This document shows positions 44,627 through 53,972 of a DNA stretch of 64,000 nucleotides, one piece after another. The stretch is from Amphibiibacter pelophylacis (GTDB taxonomy: Bacteria > Pseudomonadota > Gammaproteobacteria > Burkholderiales > Burkholderiaceae_C): positions 98,945 to 162,944 of the forward strand of contig NZ_JAWDIE010000005.1 of NCBI RefSeq assembly GCF_037688875.1. Reading direction: 5' to 3'. A program made the translations under genes and the position numbers. How positions within the stretch are numbered: the stretch's first letter is position 1; every line of letters begins with the position of its first letter. The notes under the pieces are model-generated. The model did no database searches. It was not told the origin of the DNA and worked only from the letters and a program-made list of their open reading frames with translations.

Positions 44627-44711
44627 GCCGACGTGGTGAAATTGGTAGACACGCTATCTTGAGGGGGTAGTGGCGAAAGCTGTACGAGTTCGAGTCTCGT
44701 CGTCGGCACCA
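44627..44711 (+). tRNA. tRNA-Leu (anticodon GAG)
   Basis: An 85-base class II tRNA. The acceptor stem GCCGACG pairs with CGTCGGC, followed by discriminator A and an encoded CCA. The D arm contains AAATTGGTAGAC. The anticodon stem CTATC/GGTAG, with one T-G pair, encloses the loop TTGAGGG with anticodon GAG. The short variable arm and the T arm ACGAG-TTCGAGT-CTCGT follow. It decodes CUU/CUC. It lies 77 bp before nuoA and may be co-transcribed with complex I genes. Confidence 0.96.
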
Positions 44712-44788
44712 GATGACTCACGGGCTGTGGGTCGCGTCAATTCCGGTCTGCCCTTCTGGCAGGTCGATCGCAAAAGGCATGCAGCAAC

Positions 44789-45148
44789 ATGGACCTGCAA
44801 GAATATCTGCCCGTTATCCTGTTCATCGTTGTGGGCGTCGTCATTGGCGTGGCACCGATGCTCCTGGGCTCGGTGATGGGGCCTAACCGGCCTGATCCCC
44901 AGAAGAACTCCCCTTACGAATGCGGCTTCGAGGCTTTCGAGGACGCCCGCATGCAGTTTGATGTGCGCTACTACCTCGTCGCCATCCTCTTCATTCTGTT
45001 TGACCTGGAAATTGCTTTTCTGTTCCCTTGGGCGGTGGCGCTCAAGGACATCGGCCTGATGGGCTTCATGTCAGTGATGGTGTTTTTGGCCATCCTGGTC
45101 GTCGGCTTTGTCTACGAGTGGAAAAAAGGCGCGCTGAACTGGGAATGA
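44789..45148 (+). CDS. nuoA: NuoA, complex I membrane subunit
   Basis: Small membrane subunit at the junction of the peripheral and membrane arms of NADH:quinone oxidoreductase. The 119 residues have three membrane helices and the conserved NSPYECGFEAFEDARMQFDV loop with its essential Cys/Glu, then LFILFDLEIAFLFPWAVAL. First gene of the 14-gene nuo operon; no strong promoter is evident in the 77 bp after the tRNA. Confidence 0.97.
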   Translation: MDLQEYLPVILFIVVGVVIGVAPMLLGSVMGPNRPDPQKNSPYECGFEAFEDARMQFDVRYYLVAILFILFDLEIAFLFPWAVALKDIGLMGFMSVMVFLAILVVGFVYEWKKGALNWE

Positions 45149-45213
45149 CCCGGCTGCTGCGACAGCCTGCAGCGTTTGTCCGATGATGGCAGCCTGCTGC
45201 TCCGGAGAGTGAA

Positions 45214-45696
45214 ATGAGTATCCACGGTGTCCTGAAAGAAGGGTTCGTCACCACCTCGGTTGACACCCTGATGAACTGGTCCAAGACCGGTTCGCTCTGG
45301 CCGATGACTTTCGGTCTGGCCTGCTGCGCGGTCGAGATGATGCACGCCGGTGCGGCGCGCTATGACATCGACCGTTTCGGCATGCTGTTCCGCCCCAGCC
45401 CCCGTCAGTCCGATCTGATGATCGTGGCCGGCACGCTGTGCAACAAAATGGCGCCCGCACTGCGCAAGGTCTACGACCAGATGGCCGAACCGCGCTGGGT
45501 GCTGAGCATGGGCTCGTGTGCCAACGGCGGTGGCTATTACCACTACAGCTACAGCGTCGTGCGCGGCTGCGACCGCATCGTGCCGGTGGACGTCTACGTG
45601 CCGGGCTGCCCGCCCACCGCCGAGGCGCTGCTCTACGGCATCCTGCAGCTGCAGGCCAAGATCCGCCGCGAAAACACCATTGCCCGTCAGGTCTGA
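45214..45696 (+). CDS. nuoB: NuoB, complex I N2-cluster subunit
   Basis: Peripheral-arm subunit holding the terminal 4Fe-4S cluster N2 next to the quinone site. The 160 residues include the tandem Cys in FGLACCAVEMMHAGA and the further ligands in GSCANGG and VPGCPPTAEALLYGIL. CGGAGAG precedes the ATG. It lacks the N-terminal extension of E. coli NuoB. nuoC starts one base after its stop. Confidence 0.98.
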   Translation: MSIHGVLKEGFVTTSVDTLMNWSKTGSLWPMTFGLACCAVEMMHAGAARYDIDRFGMLFRPSPRQSDLMIVAGTLCNKMAPALRKVYDQMAEPRWVLSMGSCANGGGYYHYSYSVVRGCDRIVPVDVYVPGCPPTAEALLYGILQLQAKIRRENTIARQV

Positions 45697-45697
45697 G

Positions 45698-46309
45698 ATG
45701 AACCGCGCCCCCTACACCGACATCGCCACCCTGAAATCCCGCCTGCAGGCTGTTCTGGGCGAGCGCGCCCGTCAGTTCATCGAGCACCGTGGCCAGCTCA
45801 CCCTCGTGGTGAATGCCGCCGACTATCTGGGCGTCGCCCGCGAGCTGCACGATCACGCTGATCTGGCCTTCGAGGTGCTGATCGACCTGTGCGGCGTCGA
45901 TTACTCGACCTGGAAAGACATGCCCTGGGACGGGCCGCGCTACGCCGTGGTCACCCACCTGCTGTCCATTAAACACAACTGCCGCCTGCGCTTGCGCGTG
46001 GCGCCCACCGACGACGATTGGCCGGTGGTCGACAGCCTGACCGCCGTGTGGTCGGCTGCCAACTGGTTCGAGCGCGAGGCGTTTGACCTTTACGGCCTGA
46101 TTTTCGAAGGCCACAACGACCTGCGCCGCATCCTCACCGACTACGGCTTCATCGGCCACCCCATGCGCAAGGATTTCCCGCTGACCGGCCACGTCGAAAT
46201 GATTTACGACGAAGAAAACCGCCGCGTGAAATACCAGAGCGTGACCATCGATCCGCGCGAAATCACCCCGCGCGTGGTGCGCGAGGACCGCTACGGCGGT
46301 CTGCACTGA
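45698..46309 (+). CDS. nuoC: NuoC, complex I 30-kDa-type subunit
   Basis: Peripheral-arm scaffold subunit. The start at 45698 gives 203 residues (MNRAPYTDIATLKSRLQAVL). An earlier in-frame Met would lie inside nuoB. The diagnostic SANWFEREAFDLYGLIFEGH and ILTDYGFIGHPMRKDFPLTG are present, as is the C-terminal ITPRVVREDRYGG. It is separate from nuoD, unlike the fused NuoCD of E. coli, in keeping with Burkholderiales. Confidence 0.97.
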   Translation: MNRAPYTDIATLKSRLQAVLGERARQFIEHRGQLTLVVNAADYLGVARELHDHADLAFEVLIDLCGVDYSTWKDMPWDGPRYAVVTHLLSIKHNCRLRLRVAPTDDDWPVVDSLTAVWSAANWFEREAFDLYGLIFEGHNDLRRILTDYGFIGHPMRKDFPLTGHVEMIYDEENRRVKYQSVTIDPREITPRVVREDRYGGLH

Positions 46310-46333
46310 GACCGGGCACCAAGGCGAAGCACC

Positions 46334-47587
46334 ATGGCTGAAATCAAGAACTACACCCTGAACTTCGGGCCGCAGCATCCGGCCGCACACGGCGTGCTGC
46401 GCCTGGTGCTCGAGCTGGACGGCGAAGTCATCCAGCGCGCCGATCCGCACATCGGCCTGCTGCACCGCGCCACCGAAAAGCTGGCCGAAACCAAGACCTA
46501 CATCCAGAACCTGCCCTACATGGACCGGCTGGATTACGTCTCGATGATGTGCAACGAGCACGCCTACTGCCTGGCGGTCGAGAAAATGCTCGACATCGAG
46601 GTGCCGGTGCGTGCGCAGTACATCCGCGTGATGTTTGCCGAGATCACCCGCCTGCTCAACCACCTGCTGTGGCTGGGCGCGCACGGGATCGACTGCGGCG
46701 CGATGAACATCCTGATCTACTGCTTCCGCGAGCGCGAAGATCTCTTCGACGTCTACGAAGCCGTGTCGGGTGCGCGCATGCACGCGGCCTACTTCCGTCC
46801 GGGTGGCGTTTACCGCGATCTGCCCGACCAGATGCCGCAGCACCAGGCCAGCAAAATCCGCAACGCCCGCGAGATCGCCCGCCTGAACGAGAACCGCCAG
46901 GGCTCGGTGCTGGATTTCATCGACGACTTCACCCAGCGCTTCCCGCGCTATGTGGACGAGTACGAAACCCTGCTGACCGACAACCGCATCTGGAAGCAGC
47001 GCACTGTGGGCATCGGCGTGGTCAGCCCCGAGCGCGCCAAAAACATGGGCTTTTCCGGCCCCATGCTGCGCGGTTCGGGCATTGCGTGGGATCTGCGCAA
47101 GTTCCAGCCCTACGATGTCTACGACCGCATGGAGTTCGATATCCCCATCGGCACCAACGGTGACACCTACGACCGCTACCTGGTGCGCGTCGAGGAAATG
47201 CGCCAGTCCAACCGCATCATCAAGCAGTGCGTGGACTGGCTGAAAAAGAACCCCGGCCCCGTGATCACCGACAACCTGAAAGTGGCGCCGCCCAAGCGCA
47301 ACGCCATGAAGTCGGACATGGAAGGCCTGATCCACCACTTCAAGCTCTTCACCGAAGGCATGCACGTCCCCGAGGGCGAGGTCTACCAGGGCGTCGAGCA
47401 CCCCAAGGGCGAGTTCGGCATCTACCTGATCAGCGACGGGGCCAACAAACCCTACCGCATGAAGATTCGTGCGCCCGGCTTCCCCCACCTGGCTGCGCTC
47501 GACGAGATGGCGCGTGGCCACATGATTGCCGACGCCGTGGCCGTGATCGGCACCATGGACATCGTTTTTGGCGAGATCGACCGATGA
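46334..47587 (+). CDS. nuoD: NuoD, complex I 49-kDa-type subunit
   Basis: Quinone-site subunit related to the hydrogenase large subunit. The 417 residues contain NFGPQHPAAHGVLRLVLELD (with the conserved His near the quinone head), HIGLLHRATEKLAE, YLDRLDYVSM-like YMDRLDYVSMMCNEHAY, RGSGIAWDLRKFQPYDVYD and the C-terminal DIVFGEIDR. The peripheral substitution pattern is normal. It overlaps nuoE by 4 bp. Confidence 0.98.
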   Translation: MAEIKNYTLNFGPQHPAAHGVLRLVLELDGEVIQRADPHIGLLHRATEKLAETKTYIQNLPYMDRLDYVSMMCNEHAYCLAVEKMLDIEVPVRAQYIRVMFAEITRLLNHLLWLGAHGIDCGAMNILIYCFREREDLFDVYEAVSGARMHAAYFRPGGVYRDLPDQMPQHQASKIRNAREIARLNENRQGSVLDFIDDFTQRFPRYVDEYETLLTDNRIWKQRTVGIGVVSPERAKNMGFSGPMLRGSGIAWDLRKFQPYDVYDRMEFDIPIGTNGDTYDRYLVRVEEMRQSNRIIKQCVDWLKKNPGPVITDNLKVAPPKRNAMKSDMEGLIHHFKLFTEGMHVPEGEVYQGVEHPKGEFGIYLISDGANKPYRMKIRAPGFPHLAALDEMARGHMIADAVAVIGTMDIVFGEIDR

Positions 47588-48093
47588 ATGCGCCCCTGAC
47601 TCTTTCCGATGCCACCCGCGCGCGCTTTGACCGCGAAGTGGCCAAATACCCGCCCGAGCAGAAGCAGTCTGCGGTGATGGCCTGCCTGTCCATCGTCCAG
47701 CAGGAGCAGGGCCACGTCAGCCACGCGGCTGAAGTCGCCATTGCGGATTACCTGGGCATGGCGCCGGTGGCGGTGCAGGAGGTGACCACCTTCTACAACA
47801 TGTACAACCAGAAGCCGGTGGGTCAGTACAAACTGAACGTCTGCACCAACCTGCCCTGCCAGCTTCGCGGCGGACAGGACGCCCTGGAACACGTCTGCCA
47901 GCGCCTGGGCGTGCACAAGGGCGAAACCACGGCCGATGGCGCCATCACGGTGCAGGAGAGCGAGTGTCTGGGGGCCTGCGCTGACGCGCCGGTGCTGCTG
48001 GTCAACGACCGCCAGATGCTCAGCTACATGAGCCACGACAAACTCGACCGCCTGCTGGACAAGCTGCAGGGCGCTGCGAAAAAAGGGGCCTGA
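47584..48093 (+). CDS. nuoE: NuoE, complex I 24-kDa-type subunit
   Basis: Subunit with 2Fe-2S cluster N1a. The start at 47584 overlaps the nuoD stop (ATGA) and gives 169 residues. Landmarks: KQSAVMACLSIVQQEQGHVS, VQEVTTFYNMYNQKPVGQY, and cluster Cys residues in CTNLPCQLRGG and ESECLGACADAP. A paralogue of fdsG in this window. Followed one base later by nuoF. Confidence 0.97.
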   Translation: MNAPLTLSDATRARFDREVAKYPPEQKQSAVMACLSIVQQEQGHVSHAAEVAIADYLGMAPVAVQEVTTFYNMYNQKPVGQYKLNVCTNLPCQLRGGQDALEHVCQRLGVHKGETTADGAITVQESECLGACADAPVLLVNDRQMLSYMSHDKLDRLLDKLQGAAKKGA

Positions 48094-48094
48094 G

Positions 48095-49438
48095 GTGCAA
48101 CTCGATCTGAGCGAATTCCAAACCCAAGGCGACGCCACCTGCTTCCACGGCCGCCACATCCAGCCGCAGATTTACGCGGGCCTGGACGGCAGCAACTGGG
48201 ATCTGGCGTCTTACGAAGCACGCGGCGGTTACGCGGCCCTGAAGAAAATTTTGGGCAAGGACGGCGGCGAGCCCTGGACGCAGGACCAGCTGATCGCCGA
48301 GATCAAGACCTCGTCGCTGCGTGGACGCGGCGGCGCGGGCTTCCCGACCGGCCTGAAGTGGAGCTTCATGCCGCGCGGCCTGCCCGGCCAGAAGTACCTG
48401 GTATGTAACTCGGACGAGGGCGAACCCGGCACCTGCAAGGACCGCGACATCCTGCTGTACAACCCGCACAGCGTGATCGAAGGCATGTGCATTGCCGCCT
48501 TCGCCATGGGCATCACCGTGGGCTACAACTACATCCACGGCGAAATTTTCGAGGCTTACGACCGCTTCGAGGAAGCGCTGGAGCAGGCCCGCGCCGCCGG
48601 TTATCTGGGCGACAACATCCTGGGCTGCGCCCACAGCTTCCAGCTGCACGCTTTCCACGGCTTTGGCGCCTACATCTGCGGCGAGGAAACCGCGCTGCTG
48701 GAATCGCTGGAGGGCAAAAAAGGCCAGCCGCGCTTCAAGCCGCCGTTCCCGGCCAGCTTTGGCCTCTACGGACGCCCGACCACGATCAACAACACCGAAA
48801 CCTTCGCGGCGGTGCCCTGGATCGTGCGCAACGGCGGTCAGGCCTACCTGGAGTGCGGCAAGCCCAACAACGGCGGCACCAAGATTTTCTCCATGGTCGG
48901 CGACGTCGAGCGCCCCGGCAACTACGAAGTGCCCATGGGCACGCCCTTCAGCACGCTGCTGGAGCTGGCGGGTGGCGTCAAGGGCGGCAAAAAGCTTAAG
49001 GCCGTGATCCCGGGCGGATCGTCAGCGCCCGTGCTGCCAGCCGACATCATGATGGCCTGCACCATGGATTACGACAGCATCGCCAAAGCCGGCTCGATGC
49101 TGGGCTCGGGCGCCGTGATCGTCATGGACGAAACCCGCTGCATGGTCGAGAGCCTGCTGCGCCTGTCCTACTTCTACGCCCACGAATCCTGCGGCCAGTG
49201 CACGCCCTGCCGCGAGGGCACGGGCTGGCTGTGGCGCATGCTCAGCCGCATCCAGAACGGCGAAGGCCGCGCTGAAGACCTCGACATGCTGGACAACGTC
49301 GCGCTCAACATCATGGGCCGCACGATCTGCGCCCTGGGCGACGCCGCCGCCATGCCGGTGCGCGGCATGATCAAGCATTTCCGCCCCGAATTCGAAGCCA
49401 AGATCCGGGCCGCGCGCCCCGTCGGCGCTGCCGCCTGA
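48095..49438 (+). CDS. nuoF: NuoF, complex I NADH-binding subunit
   Basis: Oxidises NADH through FMN and cluster N3. It starts with GTG at 48095, one base after the nuoE stop, and has 447 residues. It carries RGRGGAGFPTGLKWSFMP, LVCNSDEGEPGTCKDRD, YICGEETALLESLEGKKG, an SLBB segment, and the 4Fe-4S ligands in HESCGQCTPCREGTGW. A paralogue of fdsB. Confidence 0.97.
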   Translation: MQLDLSEFQTQGDATCFHGRHIQPQIYAGLDGSNWDLASYEARGGYAALKKILGKDGGEPWTQDQLIAEIKTSSLRGRGGAGFPTGLKWSFMPRGLPGQKYLVCNSDEGEPGTCKDRDILLYNPHSVIEGMCIAAFAMGITVGYNYIHGEIFEAYDRFEEALEQARAAGYLGDNILGCAHSFQLHAFHGFGAYICGEETALLESLEGKKGQPRFKPPFPASFGLYGRPTTINNTETFAAVPWIVRNGGQAYLECGKPNNGGTKIFSMVGDVERPGNYEVPMGTPFSTLLELAGGVKGGKKLKAVIPGGSSAPVLPADIMMACTMDYDSIAKAGSMLGSGAVIVMDETRCMVESLLRLSYFYAHESCGQCTPCREGTGWLWRMLSRIQNGEGRAEDLDMLDNVALNIMGRTICALGDAAAMPVRGMIKHFRPEFEAKIRAARPVGAAA

Positions 49439-49457
49439 GACTGGATGGACAACAACC

Positions 49458-51692
49458 ATGGTTGAACTGGAACTCAACGGCCAGAAAGTGACCGTTCCCG
49501 ATGGCAGCATGGTCATGCATGCCGCCGAGGCTGCGGGCACCTATGTGCCGCACTTCTGCTATCACAAGAAGCTGTCCATTGCGGCCAATTGCCGCATGTG
49601 TCTGGTCGAGGTCGAAAAAGCGCCCAAACCCGTTCCCGCCTGCGCCACGCCGGTGACGCAGGGCATGATCGTGCGCACCCACAGCGAAAAAGCGCTGGCG
49701 GCGCAGAAATCGGTGATGGAATTCCTGCTGATCAACCACCCGCTGGATTGCCCGATCTGCGATCAGGGCGGCGAGTGCCAGCTGCAGGATCTGGCCGTGG
49801 GCTACGGTGGCAGCGCCACGCGCTACGCGGAAGAAAAGCGCGTGGTCTTCCACAAAAACGTCGGCCCGCTGATTTCCATGGAGGAAATGAGCCGCTGCAT
49901 CCACTGCACACGCTGCGTGCGCTTCGGCCAGGAGATCGCCGGGGTGATGGAGCTGGGCATGCTGCATCGCGGCGAGCACGCCGAAATCACCACGTTCGTG
50001 GGCCAGACCGTGGATTCCGAGCTGTCGGGCAACATGATCGACATCTGCCCCGTCGGCGCACTGACCAGCAAGCCCTTCCGCTACAGCGCCCGCACCTGGG
50101 AAATGTCTCGCCGCAAATCGGTCAGTCCGCACGATTCCACCGGCGCCAACCTGGTCGTCCAGGTCAAGAACAACCGCGTGCTGCGCGTGGTGCCGCAGGA
50201 AAACGAGGCCGTCAACGAATGCTGGATCTCCGACCGCGACCGTTTCAGCTATGAAGCGCTCAACGGCAGTGATCGCCTGACCGCACCGCGCATCAAGCAG
50301 GGCGGCCAGTGGCAGTCGGTGGACTGGACGACGGCGCTGAAGTACGTCGCGGACGGTGTGCAGCGCGTCAAGGCCGAGTTCGGTGCCGACGGCATTGGTG
50401 CTGTCGCCAGCGAAACCAGCACGCTGGAAGAGCTGTATCTGCTGAAAAAACTCATCAACGCCGTGGGCAGCCGCCACGTCGGCACCCGCACCCGCCACGC
50501 CGACACGCGCAACGTGTCGCCCAAGGGCGCACGCTGGCTGGGTCAGCCCATTGCCGCGCTGTCGCGTGTGCCGGGGGCGCTGGTCATCGGCTCTTTCCTG
50601 CGCAGCGAGCACCCGCTCTTCGCCAGCCGCCTGCGCGCTGCAGCCCGCAGCGGCGCGGCCATTCACCGCCTGCACAGCGTCGCCCAGGACTGGGCCATGC
50701 CGCTGGCGCACGACGAAATCGTCTCCTCCGACCGCTGGCTGGCCACGCTGGCGGGCCTGGTGGGGGCGCTGGCCACGATCAAGGGCGATTCGCTCGACTT
50801 GGGCGTGACCGCCAGCGCGGCCAACACCGCCTGGGCGCAGAGCCTGCTGGACGCGGGCGTGAACACCGTGCTGCTGGGCAACCAGGCCGAGCAGCACCCG
50901 CAGGCCAGCGAACTGCAATGGCTGGCCGATGCTGCTGCCCGCCTGCTGGGCGGCACGTGCGGCGTGCTGGGCGCGCAGGGCAACAGCGTGGGTGCGCAGT
51001 GGGTCGGAGCGGCGCAGGCCGACGGCGCGCTGGGTGCCGCGCAGATGCTGGCGCAGCCCATGAAGGCGCTCTTCCTGCTGAATGTGGACGGCGTTCAGGA
51101 CGCCCGCGATGCCGAAGCCGCGCGCGCCGCGCTGGCCCAGTCCGGGCTGGTGGTGTCGCTGTCGCCCTTTGCCAGCGCCAACGCCGAATCTGCCGATGTG
51201 CAGCTGCCGATTGCCCCCTATACCGAGACGGCGGGCACCTACGTCAACGCCGAAGGGCGCGTGCAGAGCGCGCAGGGCGTGGTGCCGCCGCTGGGCGAAA
51301 CCCGCCCGGGCTGGAAGGTGCTGCGCGTGCTGGGTAACCTGCTGAATCTGCCCGGTTTTGACCAGGACAGCGCCCGCGAGGTCGCGACCGAGGCCCTGCA
51401 GCAGGCCGGTGTCGGTCCGGATGGTGCAGCGGCAGTCAGCCAGCTCTCCAACGCGCCGGCCTCCAGCGTGACGCTGGCCAGCATCCAAGCGGCCCTGTCG
51501 GCCACCGGCGACGCCGGCCTGCGCTACTGGCCCAGCTACCAGAGCGATCTGGTGGTGCGCCGCGCTGCATCGCTCCAGAAAACCCGCAACGCCCAGGGCG
51601 CTGACATCACCGGGCAGGCTTCTGGCTCGGCCGTTCAGGTGATGGGGGTCCTCGCACCGGCAGCGCCTGCTGCTCCAGCCCAGGCGGCCTGA
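49458..51692 (+). CDS. nuoG: NuoG, complex I 75-kDa-type subunit
   Basis: Largest peripheral subunit, carrying several iron-sulfur clusters. The 744 residues hold the N-terminal 2Fe-2S domain (AANCRMCLVEVEKAP), the His/Cys cluster (CPICDQGGECQLQDLAVGYG), and a ferredoxin pair (CIHCTRCVRFGQEIAG, ICPVGALTSKPFRY). The Cys set for the off-pathway cluster N7 of E. coli is absent (SVSPHDSTGANL at that place), as in many alpha- and betaproteobacteria. A molybdopterin-like fold follows, without cofactor. The C-terminus is Ala/Pro-rich. Confidence 0.97.
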   Translation: MVELELNGQKVTVPDGSMVMHAAEAAGTYVPHFCYHKKLSIAANCRMCLVEVEKAPKPVPACATPVTQGMIVRTHSEKALAAQKSVMEFLLINHPLDCPICDQGGECQLQDLAVGYGGSATRYAEEKRVVFHKNVGPLISMEEMSRCIHCTRCVRFGQEIAGVMELGMLHRGEHAEITTFVGQTVDSELSGNMIDICPVGALTSKPFRYSARTWEMSRRKSVSPHDSTGANLVVQVKNNRVLRVVPQENEAVNECWISDRDRFSYEALNGSDRLTAPRIKQGGQWQSVDWTTALKYVADGVQRVKAEFGADGIGAVASETSTLEELYLLKKLINAVGSRHVGTRTRHADTRNVSPKGARWLGQPIAALSRVPGALVIGSFLRSEHPLFASRLRAAARSGAAIHRLHSVAQDWAMPLAHDEIVSSDRWLATLAGLVGALATIKGDSLDLGVTASAANTAWAQSLLDAGVNTVLLGNQAEQHPQASELQWLADAAARLLGGTCGVLGAQGNSVGAQWVGAAQADGALGAAQMLAQPMKALFLLNVDGVQDARDAEAARAALAQSGLVVSLSPFASANAESADVQLPIAPYTETAGTYVNAEGRVQSAQGVVPPLGETRPGWKVLRVLGNLLNLPGFDQDSAREVATEALQQAGVGPDGAAAVSQLSNAPASSVTLASIQAALSATGDAGLRYWPSYQSDLVVRRAASLQKTRNAQGADITGQASGSAVQVMGVLAPAAPAAPAQAA

Positions 51693-51733
51693 CCCGCAGC
51701 CGCCACAACGACACACGCCAAGGAACCAGGCAT

Positions 51734-52798
51734 ATGCTGGATACAGTTCAACAATGGGGTACAGACACGCTGGGCGCCGCCTGGCCGGTGGTCTGGGCGC
51801 TGATCACGATCATCTGTGTGCTGCTGCCACTGCTGATCAGCGTGGCTTACCTGACGCTCTGGGAGCGCAAGGCCATCGGCATGACGCAGATCCGCCCCGG
51901 TCCCAACCGCGTGGGGCCGTTTGGTCTGCTTACGCCCATCGCCGACGCGGTCAAGCTGATTTTCAAGGAAATCATCCGCCCCACCGCCGCCAACAAAGGC
52001 CTGTTCTTTCTGGGCCCGGTCATGACCATCATGCCGGCGCTGGCGGCCTGGGCAGTGATTCCGTTTGGCCCGGACGTGGCGCTGTCGAATGTCAATGCCG
52101 GTCTGCTCTTCATTATGGCGATCACCTCGCTGGAGGTGTATGGCGTGATCATTGCGGGCTGGGCATCCAACTCGAAATACGCTTTCCTGGGCGCACTGCG
52201 CGCATCGGCGCAGATGGTGTCTTACGAAATCGCCATGGGCTTCTGCTTTGTGGTGGTGCTGATGGTCACCGGGTCGCTGAATATGGGCACCATCGTGTCC
52301 AGCCAGCAGCAGGGCTGGTTTGCGGCGCATGGCCTGTCTTTCCTGTCCTGGAACTGGCTGCCGCTGCTGCCGATCTGCGTGGTGTATTTCATTTCGGGTC
52401 TCGCCGAAACCAACCGTCACCCCTTTGACGTGGTGGAAGGCGAATCGGAAATCGTGGCCGGTCACATGATCGAATACTCGGGCATGGCGTTCGCCATGTT
52501 CTTCCTGGCCGAATACGCCAACATGATTCTGGTGTCCATGCTGTGCGTGCTGATGTTTTTCGGCGGCTGGGCGTCCCCCTTCGATTTCGCGCCCTTCACC
52601 TGGATACCCGGCTGGATCTGGCTGGCCATCAAGGTGTTCATTGTGGTCACGCTTTTCCTGTGGGTTCGCGCGACCTTCCCGCGCTACCGCTATGACCAGA
52701 TCATGCGTCTGGGCTGGAAAATCTTCATCCCGGTCACGCTGGTGTGGCTTGTGGTGGTTGGTGTCTGGATGCAGACCCCGTGGTCGATCTGGAATTGA
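51734..52798 (+). CDS. nuoH: NuoH, complex I membrane subunit
   Basis: Membrane subunit that forms much of the quinone cavity. The 354 residues contain about eight helices, with LWERKAIGMTQIRPGPNRVG, LKEIIRPTAANKGL-type loop (FKEIIRPTAANKGLFFLGPV), and AETNRHPFDVVEGESEIVAG, the conserved acidic quinone-site loop. AAGGA lies upstream of the ATG. It is followed 8 bp later by nuoI. Confidence 0.97.
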   Translation: MLDTVQQWGTDTLGAAWPVVWALITIICVLLPLLISVAYLTLWERKAIGMTQIRPGPNRVGPFGLLTPIADAVKLIFKEIIRPTAANKGLFFLGPVMTIMPALAAWAVIPFGPDVALSNVNAGLLFIMAITSLEVYGVIIAGWASNSKYAFLGALRASAQMVSYEIAMGFCFVVVLMVTGSLNMGTIVSSQQQGWFAAHGLSFLSWNWLPLLPICVVYFISGLAETNRHPFDVVEGESEIVAGHMIEYSGMAFAMFFLAEYANMILVSMLCVLMFFGGWASPFDFAPFTWIPGWIWLAIKVFIVVTLFLWVRATFPRYRYDQIMRLGWKIFIPVTLVWLVVVGVWMQTPWSIWN

Positions 52799-52806
52799 GG
52801 TCAGCT

Positions 52807-53298
52807 ATGTCTGGTGGACTGAAAAACTTTATCAACAGCTTCTTCCTGATAGAGCTGTTCAAGGGCATGGCCCTGACGGGGCGGCATTTTCTCAGCCGCA
52901 ATATCACCGTGCAGTTTCCCGAGGAGAAAACGCCGCAGTCGCCGCGTTTCCGCGGGCTGCATGCGCTGCGTCGCTATGACAATGGCGAAGAGCGCTGCAT
53001 CGCCTGCAAACTGTGCGAAGCAGTCTGCCCGGCCATGGCCATCACCATCGAATCCGACCAGCGCGATGACGGCAGCCGCCGCACGACGCGCTACGACATT
53101 GATCTGACCAAGTGCATTTTCTGTGGTTTCTGCGAAGAAAGCTGCCCGGTCGATTCCATTGTCGAAACCCATATTTTCGAGTACCACGGCGAAAAGCGGG
53201 GCGACCTGTATTTCACCAAGGACATGCTGCTGGCGGTGGGTGACCGCTACGAAAGCGAGATTGCCCAGCGCAAGGCGGCCGACGCGCCTTACCGCTGA
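52807..53298 (+). CDS. nuoI: NuoI, complex I 2x4Fe-4S subunit
   Basis: Ferredoxin-like subunit with clusters N6a and N6b. The start at 52807 follows GAGGT and gives 163 residues; an earlier in-frame Met lies inside nuoH. Two motifs: CIACKLCEAVCPAMAI and CIFCGFCEESCPVDSI. The N-terminal FLIELFKGMALTGRHFL amphipathic helix sits at the membrane surface. Confidence 0.98.
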   Translation: MSGGLKNFINSFFLIELFKGMALTGRHFLSRNITVQFPEEKTPQSPRFRGLHALRRYDNGEERCIACKLCEAVCPAMAITIESDQRDDGSRRTTRYDIDLTKCIFCGFCEESCPVDSIVETHIFEYHGEKRGDLYFTKDMLLAVGDRYESEIAQRKAADAPYR

Positions 53299-53333
53299 AT
53301 CTGGCCCCCACGAGCCCTCCAGACGAGTTCCTT

Positions 53334-53972
53334 ATGACCGCCTTTCTTTTCTACCTGTTTGCCACGGTGCTGCTGGTCTCCGGCGCGCTGGTGATCACCG
53401 CGCGCAGCACGGTGCACGCCGCGCTTTTCCTGGTGCTGGCTTTTTTCAATGCCGCCTGCCTGTGGATGATGCTCAAGGCTGAATTCCTGGCCATTACCCT
53501 GGTGCTGGTGTATGTCGGCGCGGTGATGGTGCTTTTCCTGTTCGTGGTGATGATGCTCAGCTTCAAACCCAGCACCGAACCCAACCGTCTCGTCAGACAT
53601 CTGCCCATGGCGGTTGTGCTCGGGGTGGTGATTGCGGTGGAAATGTCGCTGGTGCTGATGAATAATTACCGGTTCAGCACCCAAGCGGGGGTGAATGCCG
53701 ACATGGCCAGTATCCCCAATACCCAGCTGCTGGGCATGCACATTTACACGCATTACCTGTATCCGCTCGAACTGGCAGCTGTGCTGCTGCTGGTCGCCAT
53801 GATTGCCGCGATTGCCCTGACGCTGCGCGGCCGCAAGGACGCCAAAGGGCAGGATCCGTCGCAGCAGGTGCGCGTGCGCAAGGCGGATCGCCTGAAAATG
53901 GTCCAGATCCAGCCGCCGCAGGTCGTCGAGGCCGAGGGCGTTGCTGCGGACACACAAGGGAAAGCATCATGA
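53334..53972 (+). CDS. nuoJ: NuoJ, complex I membrane subunit
   Basis: Five-helix membrane subunit. The 212 residues contain LVITARSTVHAALFLVLAFF, the pi-bulge helix LAITLVLVYVGAVMVLFLFV, and a hydrophilic C-terminal tail of about 45 residues (GRKDAKGQDPSQQVRVRKAD), longer than in E. coli. It overlaps nuoK by 4 bp. Confidence 0.96.
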   Translation: MTAFLFYLFATVLLVSGALVITARSTVHAALFLVLAFFNAACLWMMLKAEFLAITLVLVYVGAVMVLFLFVVMMLSFKPSTEPNRLVRHLPMAVVLGVVIAVEMSLVLMNNYRFSTQAGVNADMASIPNTQLLGMHIYTHYLYPLELAAVLLLVAMIAAIALTLRGRKDAKGQDPSQQVRVRKADRLKMVQIQPPQVVEAEGVAADTQGKAS

